From CAZIVO01 sp964542765 (lineage in GTDB: Bacteria > Planctomycetota > UBA1135 > UBA2386), in the NCBI GenBank assembly GCA_964542765.1, contig CAZIVO010000164.1:1-5440 (forward strand): 5,440 bases of DNA, given 5' to 3'. Under the pieces are notes generated by a model that worked only from the letters and a program-made list of their open reading frames with translations, was not told where the DNA came from and ran no database searches. A program made the position numbers and the translations under genes. The number at the start of each line of letters is the position of its first letter. Position 1 is the stretch's first letter. Shown here in pieces: positions 1 through 5,354 of the stretch.

Positions 1-185
1 CGGGTGTGCCGGTTGGGACGCTCGGGATCGGCAAGGCGGGAGCAACCAATGCCGCCTTGCTGGCGGCTCGTATCCTGGCACTCTCGGACGCGACCCTGGC
101 CGAGCGCCTGACCGGCTACCGCGAAGCCCAGCGCGACAAGGTCCTGGCCAAGGATGCTGCGGTTCGCGAGCGATTCGATTGCTGA
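1..185 (+). CDS. purE: PurE, N5-carboxyaminoimidazole ribonucleotide mutase (3' end only)
   Basis: This is the C-terminal 60 residues of a gene that begins before the window. The reading frame is open from base 3 and stops at TGA 183-185. The fragment starts GVPVGTLGIGKAGATNAALL and continues with an ARILALSD helix and a charged tail. The GVPV-T--IGKAGA-NAALLA-QILALSD pattern is the C-terminal signature of class I PurE. PurE moves the carboxylate of N5-CAIR to give CAIR in de novo purine synthesis, in the cytoplasm, as an octamer. The catalytic Ser and His residues lie in the missing N-terminal part and cannot be checked. No purK is visible. The next gene, mtnA, begins three bases after the stop in the same frame, so the two are very probably cotranscribed and translationally coupled. 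Confidence 0.93.
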   Translation, partial: GVPVGTLGIGKAGATNAALLAARILALSDATLAERLTGYREAQRDKVLAKDAAVRERFDC

Positions 186-188
186 ACG

Positions 189-1223
189 ATGGCTGCCATC
201 CATGAAACTTTGGAATGGCAGGGCGGTATCGACGGGCATCTCGATCTGCTCGACCAGACCCTGTTGCCCGCTGAACTCGTCGTTCTGAAGTTGCGGACTC
301 TCGATCCGCTGATCGATGCCATCAAGCGCCTGGCGGTGCGTGGTGCGCCGGCCATCGGCTGTGCGGCGGCGTATGGGATGGTGATCGGGGTGCGTGAGGC
401 CGTAGCCGATGATTCGCAGAGTTTTGACGCGGCGGTCGAGTCGGTTGGTGATCGGCTCGACGCTTCGCGACCGACGGCGGTGAACCTCGGCTGGGCGGTG
501 GCTCGCCTGCGTGAACGTGCGGGTAAAGAGCCCAGCCTAGATGCCTTGCTCGACGAGGCGCATGCCATCAAGAAGGAAGACGAGGATCTTTGCCTGCGCA
601 TGGGTGATGCCGGCGCCGAGCTGATCGAGGACGGCATGACCGTGCTGACTCATTGCAACGCTGGCCGCTTGGCGACCGGCGGCGATGGCACGGCGCTGGC
701 CGTGATGTTCGCGGCCAAGCGTCGCGGAACGAATTTTCACGCCCTGGCGGACGAGACTCGGCCGCTCTTGCAGGGCGTTCGATTGACGGCATTGGAACTG
801 GCGGCCGAAGATATCCCGGTAGATGTCATCGCTGATTCCGCAGCGGCGGGTTTGATCGCTCGCGGCGTGGTGGATCTGATCATCACCGGCGCTGATCGGG
901 TGGCGGCCAATGGTGATGTTGCCAACAAGGTGGGCACCTACGGCCTGTCTCTGGCGGCGAAGGAGCACAATATTCCGATGTACGTGGTCGCGCCCTTCAG
1001 CACCTTCGATTTTGCCATTCCCGACGGAAGTCATATTCCAATCGAGGAGCGTGATCCCCAAGAGGTCCTTGCCATCGGTGGAATGAGTCTTGCGCCCGAA
1101 GGCGTGGGAGCGCGAAACCCCGCTTTCGACGTCACTCCGGCGGCCCATCTGGCCGGTTTGATCACCGATCGTGGGCTGATCACGCCGGTCACGACGGAAC
1201 GGATCAAGGAAGTCCTGGGCTGA
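189..1223 (+). CDS. mtnA: MtnA, S-methyl-5-thioribose-1-phosphate isomerase
   Basis: This 344-residue protein matches the usual length of MtnA, an aldose-ketose isomerase of the eIF2B-alpha/beta/delta-like family. MtnA converts methylthioribose-1-phosphate to methylthioribulose-1-phosphate in methionine salvage. Visible family motifs are RGAPAIG (51-57), THCNAG with the proposed catalytic Cys156, the ETRPLLQGVRLTALEL block (189-204), GADRVAANGDVANKVGTY with the proposed catalytic Asp236 (234-251), and IPIEERDP (283-290). All are intact, so the enzyme should be active. The ATG at 189 follows the purE stop by three bases and has no clear Shine-Dalgarno sequence, which suggests reinitiation by ribosomes finishing purE. 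No other methionine-salvage gene (mtnB, mtnC, mtnD, mtnK or mtnP) is in the window. The eIF2B-like family also includes ribose-1,5-bisphosphate isomerase, but the Cys and Asp motifs and the C-terminal EER block favour MtnA. Confidence 0.95.
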   Translation: MAAIHETLEWQGGIDGHLDLLDQTLLPAELVVLKLRTLDPLIDAIKRLAVRGAPAIGCAAAYGMVIGVREAVADDSQSFDAAVESVGDRLDASRPTAVNLGWAVARLRERAGKEPSLDALLDEAHAIKKEDEDLCLRMGDAGAELIEDGMTVLTHCNAGRLATGGDGTALAVMFAAKRRGTNFHALADETRPLLQGVRLTALELAAEDIPVDVIADSAAAGLIARGVVDLIITGADRVAANGDVANKVGTYGLSLAAKEHNIPMYVVAPFSTFDFAIPDGSHIPIEERDPQEVLAIGGMSLAPEGVGARNPAFDVTPAAHLAGLITDRGLITPVTTERIKEVLG

Positions 1224-1239
1224 TTCCGATGGACTCCAT

Positions 1240-1569
1240 ATGGGGTCTGTAACATCGACGAAGAAGAAGGCGGCCGGTAAGGCCAAGTCACCAGGTAAGT
1301 CTGCAAAGAAGGCGGCCACCAAGAAGGTTGCCAAGAAAGCCGTCAAGAAGGCGGCTGCAGCCAAGACAACGAAGAAGGCTTCGACCAAGAAGCCGGTGCG
1401 ACGACGCAGGAAGGCGATCGCCAAGCCCACCGACCGAAATATCGATCCCGAGGCGATGGAATTCATCCATGCCATCGATGCTTACAAGATTGCGCATGAT
1501 CGCCCCTTCCCCAGCTGGAGCGAAGTCCTGCATATCTTGCGCGAGCTCGGCTACTGGAAAAAGGTCTAG
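1240..1569 (+). CDS. Small histone-H1-like basic protein with a conserved C-terminal domain
   Basis: The 109-residue product has two parts. Residues 8-62 form a low-complexity tail of Lys, Ala and Thr with KKAA, AKKA and KKAV repeats (21 Lys in the first 62 residues) and an RRRRK cluster at 54-58. This resembles the C-terminal tail of histone H1 and bacterial H1-like proteins, so nonspecific binding to DNA or RNA is likely. Residues 70-109 are quite different: PEAMEFIHAIDAYKIAHD, then RPFPSWSEVLHILRELGYWKKV, predicted as two helices around a Pro/Trp turn. I recall similar short RPFP-W-EVL-IL--LGY domains in environmental bacteria but cannot give the domain a function. It could bind DNA or mediate self-association. 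The ATG at 1240 lies 16 bases after mtnA, has no strong Shine-Dalgarno sequence, and no other in-frame start was found nearby. The tail is encoded by near-repeats of AAGAAGGCGGC, which may change length by slippage. The stop TAG overlaps the uppP stop on the other strand. Confidence 0.85.
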   Translation: MGSVTSTKKKAAGKAKSPGKSAKKAATKKVAKKAVKKAAAAKTTKKASTKKPVRRRRKAIAKPTDRNIDPEAMEFIHAIDAYKIAHDRPFPSWSEVLHILRELGYWKKV

Positions 1570-2453
1570 GCGACCACGCCGGCGCCGATCAGGGCGAAGA
1601 GGGCACCACCCGCCAGGATCCGGTACCAGGCAAAGGGTCGGAAGCTGTGGCGCTGAACGAAGCGTACGAAGGGCCCGACGATGATGAGCGCGCTGATGAA
1701 GGCGGCCAGGGTTGCGATCAGCAAGCCGGGCAGTTGTTCTCCCGAAAGCTTGTGCCAATCATCAACAAGCGTCTTGCCAGCGGCGCCGTAGAGAATCGGC
1801 AGGCCCAGGAGGAAGGAAAACTGAGCAGCATCGCCGCGCCGCTGTCCGATGAGCATCGCGCCGGCAATGGTCGCACCCGAGCGACTGGTTCCCGGAATCA
1901 AGGCCAGACACTGGAACAGGCCGACGACGAGAGCGTCTCGCCAGCTCATCTTTGAGATCTCACCATCGGTCTTCTTGCCCTGGGTCTTCCGTCGATCGAG
2001 CAAGGCCTCGAGACCGAGCAGGGCGACCCCCCCCACCACCAAGGTGCTGGCGACCGTGATGGGATTGAAAAGCAGAGATTTGATGGCCTCTCCGAAGAGA
2101 AGACCCACCGCGATCGCAGGAACCGAGGCTGCGAGTAGAAGCCAGATGAGGTTGACGCCTTCGTCGCCATCGGAGCTCCCAAGTCGGCAGGCAGCATCCC
2201 ACAAACGACGCCAGAACAGGACGAGGATGGCGGTGATCGCACCCACCTGGATGGCAATGGTGAAGGCCGGGTCACTGCGTCCCATCAGGGCATCAGCGAC
2301 AATCAGATGTCCCGTGCTGCTCACCGGCAGGAACTCGGTGATGCCTTCGACGAGTCCGAGGAGGATCGCCTGCAGGAAGCTGATGGGTTCGGCGAGCGGT
2401 TCTCCGGTCGTGGGCAAGACGTCCCTCAGAAGGCCGAGTCCGGCGTACTGCAT
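1566..2453 (-). CDS. uppP: UppP (BacA), undecaprenyl-diphosphatase
   Basis: This polytopic inner-membrane protein removes a phosphate from undecaprenyl pyrophosphate, regenerating the lipid carrier used for peptidoglycan and other envelope polymers. Numbered from the ATG at 2453 (295 residues), it has the EGITE active-site motif (Glu36, Glu40), PVSSTGH (43-49) and PGTSRSGAT (187-195, Arg191), all diagnostic of the BacA family, with several hydrophobic helices between and after them. The N-terminus is uncertain. The ATG at 2453 overlaps the ald coding end by 28 bases, has no convincing Shine-Dalgarno sequence, and adds a hydrophilic extension before the conserved SFLQAILLGLVEG start. A TTG at 2417 (283 residues) is preceded by TGAGGGA, which overlaps the ald stop, at good spacing; it may be the true start. 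Either way uppP is in an operon with ald. The family is linked to bacitracin resistance when overexpressed, but here it is an ordinary housekeeping copy. Confidence 0.95.
   Translation of the reverse strand: MQYAGLGLLRDVLPTTGEPLAEPISFLQAILLGLVEGITEFLPVSSTGHLIVADALMGRSDPAFTIAIQVGAITAILVLFWRRLWDAACRLGSSDGDEGVNLIWLLLAASVPAIAVGLLFGEAIKSLLFNPITVASTLVVGGVALLGLEALLDRRKTQGKKTDGEISKMSWRDALVVGLFQCLALIPGTSRSGATIAGAMLIGQRRGDAAQFSFLLGLPILYGAAGKTLVDDWHKLSGEQLPGLLIATLAAFISALIIVGPFVRFVQRHSFRPFAWYRILAGGALFALIGAGVVA
2418..2428 (-). promoter_or_regulatory. Candidate uppP ribosome binding site for a TTG start
   Basis: Read on the minus strand, the ald stop TGA is the first part of TGAGGGACGTC, followed directly by TTG at 2417-2415. 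The GAGG core lies 6 bases before the TTG. This is the best Shine-Dalgarno match near the start of uppP and would couple uppP translation to termination of ald. It argues for a start 12 codons downstream of the upstream ATG. Confidence 0.5.
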
Positions 2454-3535
2454 TCCATATCGAAAGCTTCGGCCACGCCTTGGTGGGTGATCTTTCCGCC
2501 GAGGACATTGGCCGCGGTCTGCAAGATCGGATGTTTTGCTCCCGCTTTTGCGCCGAGATTTGCCAGGTCACGGGCATATGGGCCGGTGGCATTGGTGAGC
2601 GCAAAGGTCGAGGTGCGCGGCACTGCGCCGGGCATGTTGGCGACGCAGTAGTGGACGACACCATCGACGATGTAGGTGGGGTCGGCGTGCGTGGTCGGCT
2701 TGCAGGTCTCGATACAGCCGCCCTGATCGACAGCGACGTCGACCACGACCGGCCCATCATCCCTCATGAGCTTGAGGTCATCGCTTCGCACCAGCATCGG
2801 AGCGCGGGCGCCGTGGACCAGCACCGCGCCGATCACCATGTCGGCGTCTGGTAGCTTGTCGCGAATCGAGAAGGGGCTGCTATGCAAGAGGGTCACGTTG
2901 GCGGGCATGACATCTTCCAGGTAGCGAAGTCGGTCGAGATCGATGTCCAGGATGAAAACATTGGCACCGAGTCCCGCGGCCATCTTGGCGGCGTTGGTGC
3001 CGACGACACCTCCGCCGAGGATCAGAACATTGGCCGGGTCGACGCCGGGCACACCGCCGAGCAGCACACCGCGGCCCTGGTTATGTCGTTCGAGGTGATA
3101 GGCTCCGTCCTGGATGGCCATGCGACCGGCGACCTCGCTCATCGGTGTCAGCAACGGTAGGGTGCGACCGACTTCGAGGGTCTCGTAGGCGAAGCAATGG
3201 GCACCGCTCTCGATCATCGCCTCGGTCAATTCGCGGTTGGCCGCGAAGTGAAAATAGGTGAAGAGCAGCTGGCCAGGACGGATCTTTGCGTATTCCTCGG
3301 GGAGGGGTTCCTTGACCTTGATGATCATCTCGGCCTGCTCGTAGATGCCATCAGCGCCTTGCGCGATGCTTGCACCGGCTGCGATGAACTGATCGTCGAG
3401 GACGCCCGCACCCAGTCCGGCATCTTTCTGGACGAGGACCGTGTGACCATGGCTGGCCAGGTCGTGGACCATCGCAGGGACTGCGCCGACGCGGTTCTCT
3501 TGTTCTTTGATCTCTGCCGGAATGCCGATGATCAT
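2426..3535 (-). CDS. ald: Alanine dehydrogenase (NAD-dependent)
   Basis: The 369-residue length is close to the family norm of about 371. The enzyme oxidatively deaminates L-alanine to pyruvate and ammonia with NAD+, or runs in reverse. The N-terminus MIIGIPAEIKEQENRVGAVP is typical. Residues matching the studied enzymes are all present: Arg15 and Lys75 (in KVKEP) for substrate, His96 and Asp270 for catalysis. A Rossmann NAD site is seen as ILGGGVVGTNAA (172-183), followed by the acidic strand end ILDID (195-199). HYCVANMPGAVPRTSTFALTNATGPY (295-320) is the strongly conserved C-terminal block. The start ATG has AGAAGG seven bases upstream on the minus strand. uppP follows in the same direction. 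Saccharopine dehydrogenase and the transhydrogenase alpha subunit share the fold, but the length and active-site set indicate Ald. Confidence 0.96.
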   Translation of the reverse strand: MIIGIPAEIKEQENRVGAVPAMVHDLASHGHTVLVQKDAGLGAGVLDDQFIAAGASIAQGADGIYEQAEMIIKVKEPLPEEYAKIRPGQLLFTYFHFAANRELTEAMIESGAHCFAYETLEVGRTLPLLTPMSEVAGRMAIQDGAYHLERHNQGRGVLLGGVPGVDPANVLILGGGVVGTNAAKMAAGLGANVFILDIDLDRLRYLEDVMPANVTLLHSSPFSIRDKLPDADMVIGAVLVHGARAPMLVRSDDLKLMRDDGPVVVDVAVDQGGCIETCKPTTHADPTYIVDGVVHYCVANMPGAVPRTSTFALTNATGPYARDLANLGAKAGAKHPILQTAANVLGGKITHQGVAEAFDMECSTPDSAF

Positions 3536-3542
3536 CTTTTGC

Positions 3543-3548
3543 CCTTCT
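3543..3548 (-). promoter_or_regulatory. Ribosome binding site of ald
   Basis: On the minus strand AGAAGG lies 7 bases before the ald ATG, near-ideal spacing, and supports the start at 3535. Confidence 0.7.
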
Positions 3549-3574
3549 CTTGGGGGGGTCTGGATGGGGCGCGG

Positions 3575-3580
3575 AGTATA
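3575..3580 (-). promoter_or_regulatory. Candidate -10 element for ald
   Basis: The minus strand reads TATACT, one base from the sigma-70 -10 consensus, which would put the transcript start near 3568 and give a leader of about 33 bases before the ald ATG. The hexamer at -35 with 17-base spacing is CCGACG, a poor match, so activator dependence or a wrong call are both possible. Confidence 0.4.
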
Positions 3581-3594
3581 GACCCGCTCGGGTC
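3581..3594. repeat. Inverted repeat beside the ald -10 element (operator-like)
   Basis: GACCCG-CT-CGGGTC is a perfect palindrome with 6-base arms and a 2-base centre. It abuts the candidate ald -10 element and falls in the spacer of that promoter, a classic repressor position. The two-base centre is too small for a stable RNA hairpin loop, so a DNA-level protein site is more likely. Confidence 0.5.
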
Positions 3595-3598
3595 ATGC

Positions 3599-3616
3599 GT
3601 CGGTGATAAAACCGAC
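3599..3616. repeat. Inverted repeat GTCGGT-N6-ACCGAC
   Basis: Perfect 6-base arms flank GATAAA. It starts four bases after the previous palindrome and overlaps the -35 zone of the proposed ald promoter. It could be a dimeric regulator site or an RNA hairpin. Confidence 0.4.
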
Positions 3617-3638
3617 TCGCGTAACCGCCATGCCGGGG

Positions 3639-3657
3639 AGTGGCCCCGCAGGCCACT
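3639..3657. repeat. Inverted repeat AGTGGCC-N5-GGCCACT
   Basis: Perfect 7-base arms with a 5-base loop (CCGCA). It would fold into a strong RNA hairpin. No T-run follows on either strand, so an intrinsic terminator is unlikely. Confidence 0.45.
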
Positions 3658-3660
3658 TGG

Positions 3661-3679
3661 CCGCGCAGCGTCTGTGCGG
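3661..3679. repeat. Inverted repeat CCGCGCAG-N3-CTGTGCGG
   Basis: Eight-base arms pair with a single G-U wobble around a CGT loop. It begins three bases after the previous hairpin. A G-U pair is tolerated in RNA but is a mismatch in a DNA operator, which slightly favours a structured transcript. Confidence 0.4.
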
Positions 3680-3683
3680 GTAT

Positions 3684-3701
3684 ATCGGCGTGCATCGGCG
3701 T
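3684..3701 (+). repeat. Tandem direct repeat ATCGGCGT, 10-base period
   Basis: ATCGGCGT occurs at 3684-3691 and 3694-3701, so copies are one helical turn apart and face the same side of the DNA. The second copy runs into TATGAT (3701-3706), a fair -10 element for cls. The hexamer 17 bases upstream of it is not -35-like, which would suit an activator binding these repeats. This is a suggestion from position only. Confidence 0.35.
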
Positions 3702-3787
3702 ATGATCGTCATCCCAAGGCGGTTGTGGCCATGGTCTTTGGCCTGCATCAAGAGTGTGATGATCGCAGCAATGGTTCAAGCAATGGC

Positions 3788-3793
3788 GGAGAG
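3788..3793 (+). promoter_or_regulatory. Ribosome binding site of cls, deciding the start
   Basis: GGAGAG lies with its GGAG core 6 bases before ATG 3798. None of the upstream in-frame ATGs (3603, 3630, 3702, 3759, 3771, 3783) has a comparable site, so 3798 is preferred. Confidence 0.7.
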
Positions 3794-3797
3794 CGAC

Positions 3798-5219
3798 ATG
3801 ACGCTGTCCGTGGCCATCGTCATCGCCTTCATCGGCGAGTTGCTGGCGATCATCTTCGTGGCTCGGATCTTGACCCATGACTCTTCGCCTTCGACCACCC
3901 TGTCATGGGTCCTTATCATTCTTGCAGCGCCGTTCTTGGGCTTGGGCCTGTACTACCTCCTGCCGCGCCAGATCCATATTCGCCGTCTCCGCAGGCGCCA
4001 GAACCGCCTGTCCTGGATCGAATCCTCGCTCGAGGAGGTGCGTGAAGAGATCCCCGCCGAGACGCATGCCGATCCGCTGGCGAGGCTCTTGTCACGACTC
4101 GATCAGGACGCCATTCGCGAAGGCAACAGCCTCACTCTCTTGCAAACAGGGCGCGACTTCTTCGAGCAGGCGCGGCACGCGATCGAGAACGCCGAGCACT
4201 TCGTGCATCTCGAGACCTACATCTTCCGACCGGACCAGGCAGGAATGGCCACGCTGGAACTCTTGACGGCAGCGGCTGCCCGGGGTGTCGAGGTGCGACT
4301 TCTCTATGACAGTGTCGGCAGCTGGGGGCTCAAGCAGCGTCATCTGGCTTCCCTGGTGGCGGCGGGCGGCAAGGAAGCTGCCTACCTTCGTTTGCTGTGG
4401 CGGCGGCGGCCCTTCACGCTCAATTTTCGCAATCACCGCAAGCTTCTGGTGGTCGATGGTCACACCGCGATTCTGGGCGGCAGGAATATCGGTGATGAGT
4501 ACGTGCGGGATCGTTTTCGTCAGACCAAGCGCAAGTGGCTCGACAGCATGATCAAGGTCGAAGGGCCGGCGGTGCGGCGCTTGCACCGTGTCTTTGTCGA
4601 GGACTGGTACAATGCCGCCGAGGAGGATCTGGCCACCGATGCTTATCTGCCGATCATCGATCCGGTCGGTCCTGATTCCGTGGCCACCCTGGCCACCGGG
4701 CCCGACCAGAGGCAGTCCCGTCTCTTGTGGGTCTACTTGCAGATGATCGGCTCGGCCTCACGGACGATCGATATCAGCACGCCTTATCTGGTGCCGGACC
4801 CCATGATCACCACGGCCTTGCAGATGGCTGCGTATCGAGGTGTCAGGGTGCGGATTCATACCAATGGCCGCGAGGCCGTGAACTTTATTCTCTATCGCGC
4901 TCAGCGAAGCTACTACCGAGCCTTGCTGGCTGCCGGAATCGAGATCACCGAGACCCGTGGCGATTACAACCATGCGAAGATGGTGATTGTCGATGATCGA
5001 TATTTCCTGGCAGGCAGCCCGAACACGGACCGCCGCAGCATGGAGCTGAACTTCGAAATCTCGGTGATCGCGGTCGATTCCGAGATCTGCAAGGAGGCTG
5101 CGCAGTTCTTCGTGCAGCGTCTGGTCAGGGGTCGCGAGGTGTCTCCGGACAGCCTGCGCAGTCGGCGTCTGGGAGCGGTGTTCGATGGGCTGTGCCGCCT
5201 CACCTCACCCCTGCTGTGA
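3798..5219 (+). CDS. cls: Cardiolipin synthase, phospholipase D family
   Basis: Started at 3798 the protein has 473 residues, the usual size of ClsA-type enzymes (about 480). It joins two phosphatidylglycerol molecules into cardiolipin and glycerol at the inner membrane. Two N-terminal membrane segments (about residues 3-23 and 34-55, the second SWVLIILAAPFLGLGLYYLL) are followed by a basic stretch, IRRLRRRQNR. The two phospholipase D HKD motifs are intact: HRKLLVVD with His213, Lys215, Asp220, and NHAKMVIVD with His392, Lys394, Asp399. The block after the second HKD reads GSPNTDRRSMELNFE (406-420), where many relatives have GSANFDRRS; the variation is mild. The frame is open for 65 codons upstream to 3603, but that extension is Arg-rich, lacks a binding site and falls in a region of inverted repeats, so it is unlikely to be translated. 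Other PLD-family transferases are possible but the two membrane helices plus two HKDs favour Cls. Confidence 0.93.
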   Translation: MTLSVAIVIAFIGELLAIIFVARILTHDSSPSTTLSWVLIILAAPFLGLGLYYLLPRQIHIRRLRRRQNRLSWIESSLEEVREEIPAETHADPLARLLSRLDQDAIREGNSLTLLQTGRDFFEQARHAIENAEHFVHLETYIFRPDQAGMATLELLTAAAARGVEVRLLYDSVGSWGLKQRHLASLVAAGGKEAAYLRLLWRRRPFTLNFRNHRKLLVVDGHTAILGGRNIGDEYVRDRFRQTKRKWLDSMIKVEGPAVRRLHRVFVEDWYNAAEEDLATDAYLPIIDPVGPDSVATLATGPDQRQSRLLWVYLQMIGSASRTIDISTPYLVPDPMITTALQMAAYRGVRVRIHTNGREAVNFILYRAQRSYYRALLAAGIEITETRGDYNHAKMVIVDDRYFLAGSPNTDRRSMELNFEISVIAVDSEICKEAAQFFVQRLVRGREVSPDSLRSRRLGAVFDGLCRLTSPLL

Positions 5220-5234
5220 GGAGTGGGATTGTCC

Positions 5235-5263
5235 TTGCAAGCACGCACTCCCCCACCTACAAA
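5235..5263 (+). promoter_or_regulatory. Candidate promoter of the tRNA gene
   Basis: TTGCAA (5235-5240) and TACAAA (5258-5263) are spaced by 17 bases and each matches the sigma-70 consensus at about four of six positions. A C/G-rich discriminator (GCGCCCCCC) follows, as is common at stable-RNA promoters under stringent control. Transcription would start near 5270, a few bases before the mature tRNA 5' end. Confidence 0.4.
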
Positions 5264-5277
5264 ATTGCGCCCCCCGT

Positions 5278-5354
5278 GGGCGATTAGCTCAGTTGGTTAG
5301 AGCACCAGCTCGACAAGCTGGGGGTCACTGGTTCGAGTCCAGTAACGCCCACCA
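5278..5354 (+). tRNA. tRNA-Val (anticodon GAC), with unusual position 33
   Basis: The 77 bases fold as a full cloverleaf with encoded CCA. Acceptor GGGCGAT pairs with AACGCCC except A5283 against A5345 (positions 6 and 67). U8 and A9 are followed by D stem GCTC/GAGC with GG in the loop, anticodon stem CCAGC/GCTGG with loop TCGACAA, variable loop GGGTC, and T arm ACTGG-TTCGAGT-CCAGT, discriminator A73. The anticodon is GAC at 5312-5314, reading valine codons GUC and GUU, and the overall sequence resembles bacterial tRNA-Val(GAC). Two oddities are visible: position 33, almost always U, is C here (5311), and the acceptor mismatch above. No other anticodon register forms a stem. It may be functional, a minor variant, or a decaying copy; function should not be assumed. 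Confidence 0.85.

Larger units (their letters stand above)
3536..3797. other. Divergent intergenic region between ald and cls
   Basis: About 260 bases separate the two divergent starts. The region has a minus-strand -10-like TATACT (3575-3580), four consecutive inverted repeats (3581-3594, 3599-3616, 3639-3657, 3661-3679), a tandem 8-base direct repeat (3684-3701) that runs into a plus-strand TATGAT, and the cls ribosome binding site. The cls frame stays open back to an ATG at 3603, but that stretch codes for nothing resembling a cardiolipin synthase. Parts of the region could be a transcribed structured leader. Confidence 0.6.

Noticed and set aside
537..1475. 312-codon open frame on the minus strand opposite mtnA and the histone-like gene
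   Set aside because: It is antisense to a gene with intact MtnA motifs. Its composition is the complement of that gene (the Phe/Leu/Ala-rich start mirrors the Lys/Ala repeats) and it shows no recognisable domain.
1849..2490. 213-codon plus-strand frame opposite uppP
   Set aside because: It is the antisense shadow of a conserved membrane protein; the Ser/Arg/Pro-rich composition is typical of out-of-frame GC-rich DNA.
3551..3569. G-rich run (seven G, then four G) near the ald start as a possible G-quadruplex
   Set aside because: Only two long G-runs are present, and four are needed for a standard intramolecular quadruplex.
3603..3797. Upstream extension of the cls frame with several ATG codons
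   Set aside because: None of these ATGs has a ribosome binding site, the translated stretch is unlike cardiolipin synthase N-termini, and it overlaps the inverted repeats. ATG 3798 gives the normal length with two membrane helices directly at the start.
3351..3878. 175-codon minus-strand frame across the ald start and the intergenic region
   Set aside because: It lies in another frame of ald, with low-complexity His/Arg/Asp content and no recognisable motif.
3197..3880. 227-codon plus-strand frame across the start of ald and into cls
   Set aside because: It is the shadow of ald on the opposite strand running into another frame of cls. No domain or binding site supports it.
5203..5260. Rho-independent terminator after cls
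   Set aside because: CCTCAC/GTGAGG (5203-5221) spans the cls stop and GTGGGA could pair imperfectly with TCCCCCAC further on, but neither is followed by a T-run and the second has a large loop.
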